In this document: one piece after another, positions 62,184 through 64,000 of the stretch | Layout of the letters: the number at the start of each line of letters is the position of its first letter | How positions within the stretch are numbered: position 1 is the stretch's first letter | From: Pseudomonas sp. BBP2017 | GTDB taxonomy: Bacteria; Pseudomonadota; Gammaproteobacteria; Pseudomonadales; Pseudomonadaceae | Direction: 5' to 3' | Assembly (NCBI RefSeq): GCF_003024385.1 | Contig: NZ_PVZN01000009.1 | Coordinates: forward strand, 62,001-126,000 | DNA: 64,000 nt | The notes under the pieces: generated by a model | Database searches by the model: none | What the model was told of the DNA's origin: nothing | Seen by the model: the letters and a program-made list of their open reading frames with translations, nothing else | Translations under genes and position numbers: made by a program

Positions 62184-63467
62184 CTATCCCTGGGCACGGC
62201 ACCATTGTGCGGGGTCGCTGGGACGACCTTGCTGGCGGATGGCAAAGTACAGCCCCGAGCTGTCCTGGCCGCCGCTGTCGCCGACGGTGGAAATAGCCTC
62301 GCCGGCCTTGACGACGTCTCCGGCGCTCTTGAGCAGGCTCTGGTTATGGCCGTAGAGGCTCAGGTAACCATTACCATGGTCGAGAATGACCAGAAGTCCA
62401 GCGCCGCGCAACCAGTCGGCAAACACAACCCGGCCACCATGCACGGCGCGCACCTGGCTGCCGGGTGAGGCGCTGATCATCACGCCGTCCCATTTCGCCC
62501 GCGAATCACCTCCGCGGGTTTCGCCAAAGCGCGCCAGCAATCGACCATTGACCGGCCATGGAAGTTTGCCCCGGGCCGAAGAAAAAGCGCCGCCAAAGGT
62601 TTCACCGCTGCTGGAAACCAGCGGGCCGGGGATGGCTCTGGGCTTGCTTGGCGCATCATTATTGGCTGCTAAGGCCTCACGCTGGCGTTGCTTTTCCGCC
62701 TCCTGCGCCGCCAGCAGGGCCTTTTGCCGCGCGGCTTCCGCTTCACGGGCCTGGCGCGCCAAGGTTTCCTCGATGGTCTTTAGGACCTTGCTCAGGTCGG
62801 CCTGGTCTTGCTCGCGGGCTTGCAGCTTCTGGTCACGGGCCTTGACGTCGTTGTTCAGCTTGGCCAGCACTTGCTGGCGTTCGGCGCGCACTTTCTCCAG
62901 TTCCTGGCGCTGGGCATCGAGGTTGCCTTGCTGGGCCAGCAACTGGGCCTGCTGCAGGTTAATGTCCTGCTCGACGTTGGCCAGCTGGCGCAAGGTCTCA
63001 TTGAAGCTGCGCAACTGCTCCAGGCGTGCCTGGCTCAGGTAATCGTAATAGGTCAGGGTACGGGCGAATTTTTCCGGGTTCTGCTGGTTGAGCAGCAGCT
63101 TGAGGTATTCCTCGCGGCCATTCTGGTACGCCGAACGGGCCTGGATGGCAATCAGGCGTTGTTGTTCAACGCGGGCGCTCTGGAGTTTTTTTTTCTCGTG
63201 ATCAAGGCGCTCCAGCTCGCCCTGAGTCTTTTTTAGTTCCTGTTGCAGGGCCTCCACCTGCTTCTCCAGCTTACCGATGTCGGTTTCTGTGCTGCGCAGG
63301 TCTTTCTGCACACCGGATTTTTCCTGCTGCAACTGGCCAAGCATTTTTTTCAGCTCGGCAATGTCCTGACGCGTGGCGTCCAGTTGCTGCTGGGTTTGCG
63401 CGCGCTCGTCGGCAAACGCCGGGCTGAGCAGGCAAGACAAGGCTAGAACGATCAGGGCGCGAAACAT
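62184..63467 (-). CDS. envC: Murein hydrolase activator EnvC
   Basis: A 427-residue periplasmic activator of cell-separation amidases. Signal peptide (1-19, ending AFADE), coiled-coil from about 20 to 260, then a LytM domain (about 310-427). The metal-site residues are degenerate: the HxxxD is replaced by SRAKWDGV and the HxH by LYFAIR, with only YGHN kept. That fits the non-enzymatic EnvC role. Lies between gpmI and ctpA in the common Pseudomonas order. Confidence 0.92.
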   Translation of the reverse strand: MFRALIVLALSCLLSPAFADERAQTQQQLDATRQDIAELKKMLGQLQQEKSGVQKDLRSTETDIGKLEKQVEALQQELKKTQGELERLDHEKKKLQSARVEQQRLIAIQARSAYQNGREEYLKLLLNQQNPEKFARTLTYYDYLSQARLEQLRSFNETLRQLANVEQDINLQQAQLLAQQGNLDAQRQELEKVRAERQQVLAKLNNDVKARDQKLQAREQDQADLSKVLKTIEETLARQAREAEAARQKALLAAQEAEKQRQREALAANNDAPSKPRAIPGPLVSSSGETFGGAFSSARGKLPWPVNGRLLARFGETRGGDSRAKWDGVMISASPGSQVRAVHGGRVVFADWLRGAGLLVILDHGNGYLSLYGHNQSLLKSAGDVVKAGEAISTVGDSGGQDSSGLYFAIRQQGRPSDPAQWCRAQG

Positions 63468-63521
63468 GGAGTGGGCGACACCAGGGATAGAGACTGGCCT
63501 AGTATGCCCGCCGCAGCTTGC

Positions 63522-63558
63522 AAAAAAAACGCCTCAAGGCAACTGCATTGAGGCGTTT
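63522..63558 (-). terminator. Intrinsic terminator after gpmI
   Basis: On the minus strand, AAACGCCTCAA / TTGAGGCGTTT stem with a 10-nt loop and an eight-T run, 38 nt past the gpmI stop. It separates gpmI from envC. Confidence 0.85.
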
Positions 63559-63595
63559 GTCCGGAAAACCGACCGTTGCGGCCGGATTAGCGGCT

Positions 63596-64000
63596 TCAGG
63601 CGTCGATCAGAATCGAGGTGCCGGTCATTTCTGCCGGTTTTTCCAGGCCCAGCAGCTTGAGCATGGTCGGCGCCACGTCAGCCAGCACGCCGCCTTCGCG
63701 GACCTGCAGGTTGCGCTTGCCAACATAGATGAATGGCACCGGCTCAGTGGTGTGCGCGGTGTGCGCCTGGCCGGTGCAGGCGTCTTCCATCTGCTCGACG
63801 TTGCCGTGGTCGGCGGTAATCAGGGCTTCGCCACCGACCTTGTCGAGCGCCTCGACAATACGGCCGACACACAGGTCCAGGGCCTCGACGGCCTTGACCG
63901 CGGCTTCGAACACACCGCTGTGGCCGACCATGTCGCCGTTGGCATAGTTGACCACGATCACGTCGTAGCGCTGCTGCTCGATGGCTTCGACGATGCGATC
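63596..64000 (-). CDS. gpmI: 2,3-bisphosphoglycerate-independent phosphoglycerate mutase (3' end)
   Basis: The last 134 codons of a GpmI, running off the right edge. It interconverts 3- and 2-phosphoglycerate. Metal-site motifs: [11 protein letters not shown] and [11 protein letters not shown], and the C-terminal [16 protein letters not shown] is characteristic. It reads in one frame to the edge. Confidence 0.93.
   Translation of the reverse strand, partial: DRIVEAIEQQRYDVIVVNYANGDMVGHSGVFEAAVKAVEALDLCVGRIVEALDKVGGEALITADHGNVEQMEDACTGQAHTAHTTEPVPFIYVGKRNLQVREGGVLADVAPTMLKLLGLEKPAEMTGTSILIDA

Overview
The window is a backbone segment of a fluorescent/putida-group Pseudomonas chromosome. The evidence is the gene order (pilT/yggS; argS-priA-rpmE; maeB/ponA-pilMNOPQ-aroK-aroB-SPOR-gltBD-hemE; parA/trxC-selO-mscK-nhaP; betT/betIBA; ctpA-envC-gpmI), the high-GC codon use, and the typical Pseudomonas REP palindromes scattered between genes. 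There are 54 protein genes, two of them cut by the window edges. No rRNA, tRNA, insertion sequence, prophage or CRISPR array was seen.

Layout. 1-7.5 kb: yggS (partial) diverging from pilT, a secreted NlpC/P60 peptidase, a double TM2 membrane protein, then the leftward genes priA, argS and an FtsN-like SPOR protein. 7.6-12.7 kb: rpmE, a secreted staphylococcal-type nuclease, malic enzyme maeB, and the leftward class A penicillin-binding protein ponA. 12.9-19.9 kb: a compact type IV pilus/DNA-uptake assembly operon with a PilO-PilP fusion and a PilQ lacking the AMIN region, running into aroK, aroB and a DamX-like AAA/SPOR protein. 20.3-27.9 kb: gltB, gltD, hemE and a small periplasmic OB-fold protein, separated by strong terminators. 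27.9-30.2 kb: an MFS exporter diverging from its likely LysR regulator.

30.2-45.1 kb: one leftward operon of 17 overlapping genes encoding an aryl polyene (APE) pigment system. It is a type II polyketide-like pathway with three ketosynthase-family proteins, two carrier proteins, two dehydratase domains, a ketoreductase and an acyl/aryl ligase. It also has acyl and glycosyl transfer enzymes that probably attach the polyene to a lipid, an aromatic amino-acid lyase that probably makes the aryl starter, and LolA-like/MMPL/lipoprotein export parts. This is the accessory highlight. Its departures from the described ape layout are the ligase-dehydratase fusion, the lyase gene inside the operon, and separate glycosyl- and acyltransferase genes.

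45.4-64 kb: an orphan ParA ATPase, trxC, selO (protein AMPylase), a large MscK-type mechanosensitive channel, and a CPA1 K+/H+ antiporter. These are followed by the choline-to-glycine-betaine regulon (betA, betB, betI leftward; betT rightward) with a perfect BetI palindrome between betI and betT. Last come a DUF610 polysaccharide-deacetylase-like protein, the CtpA protease, the amidase activator EnvC and the 3' end of gpmI. Together the right third is an osmotic-stress and envelope-maintenance neighbourhood.
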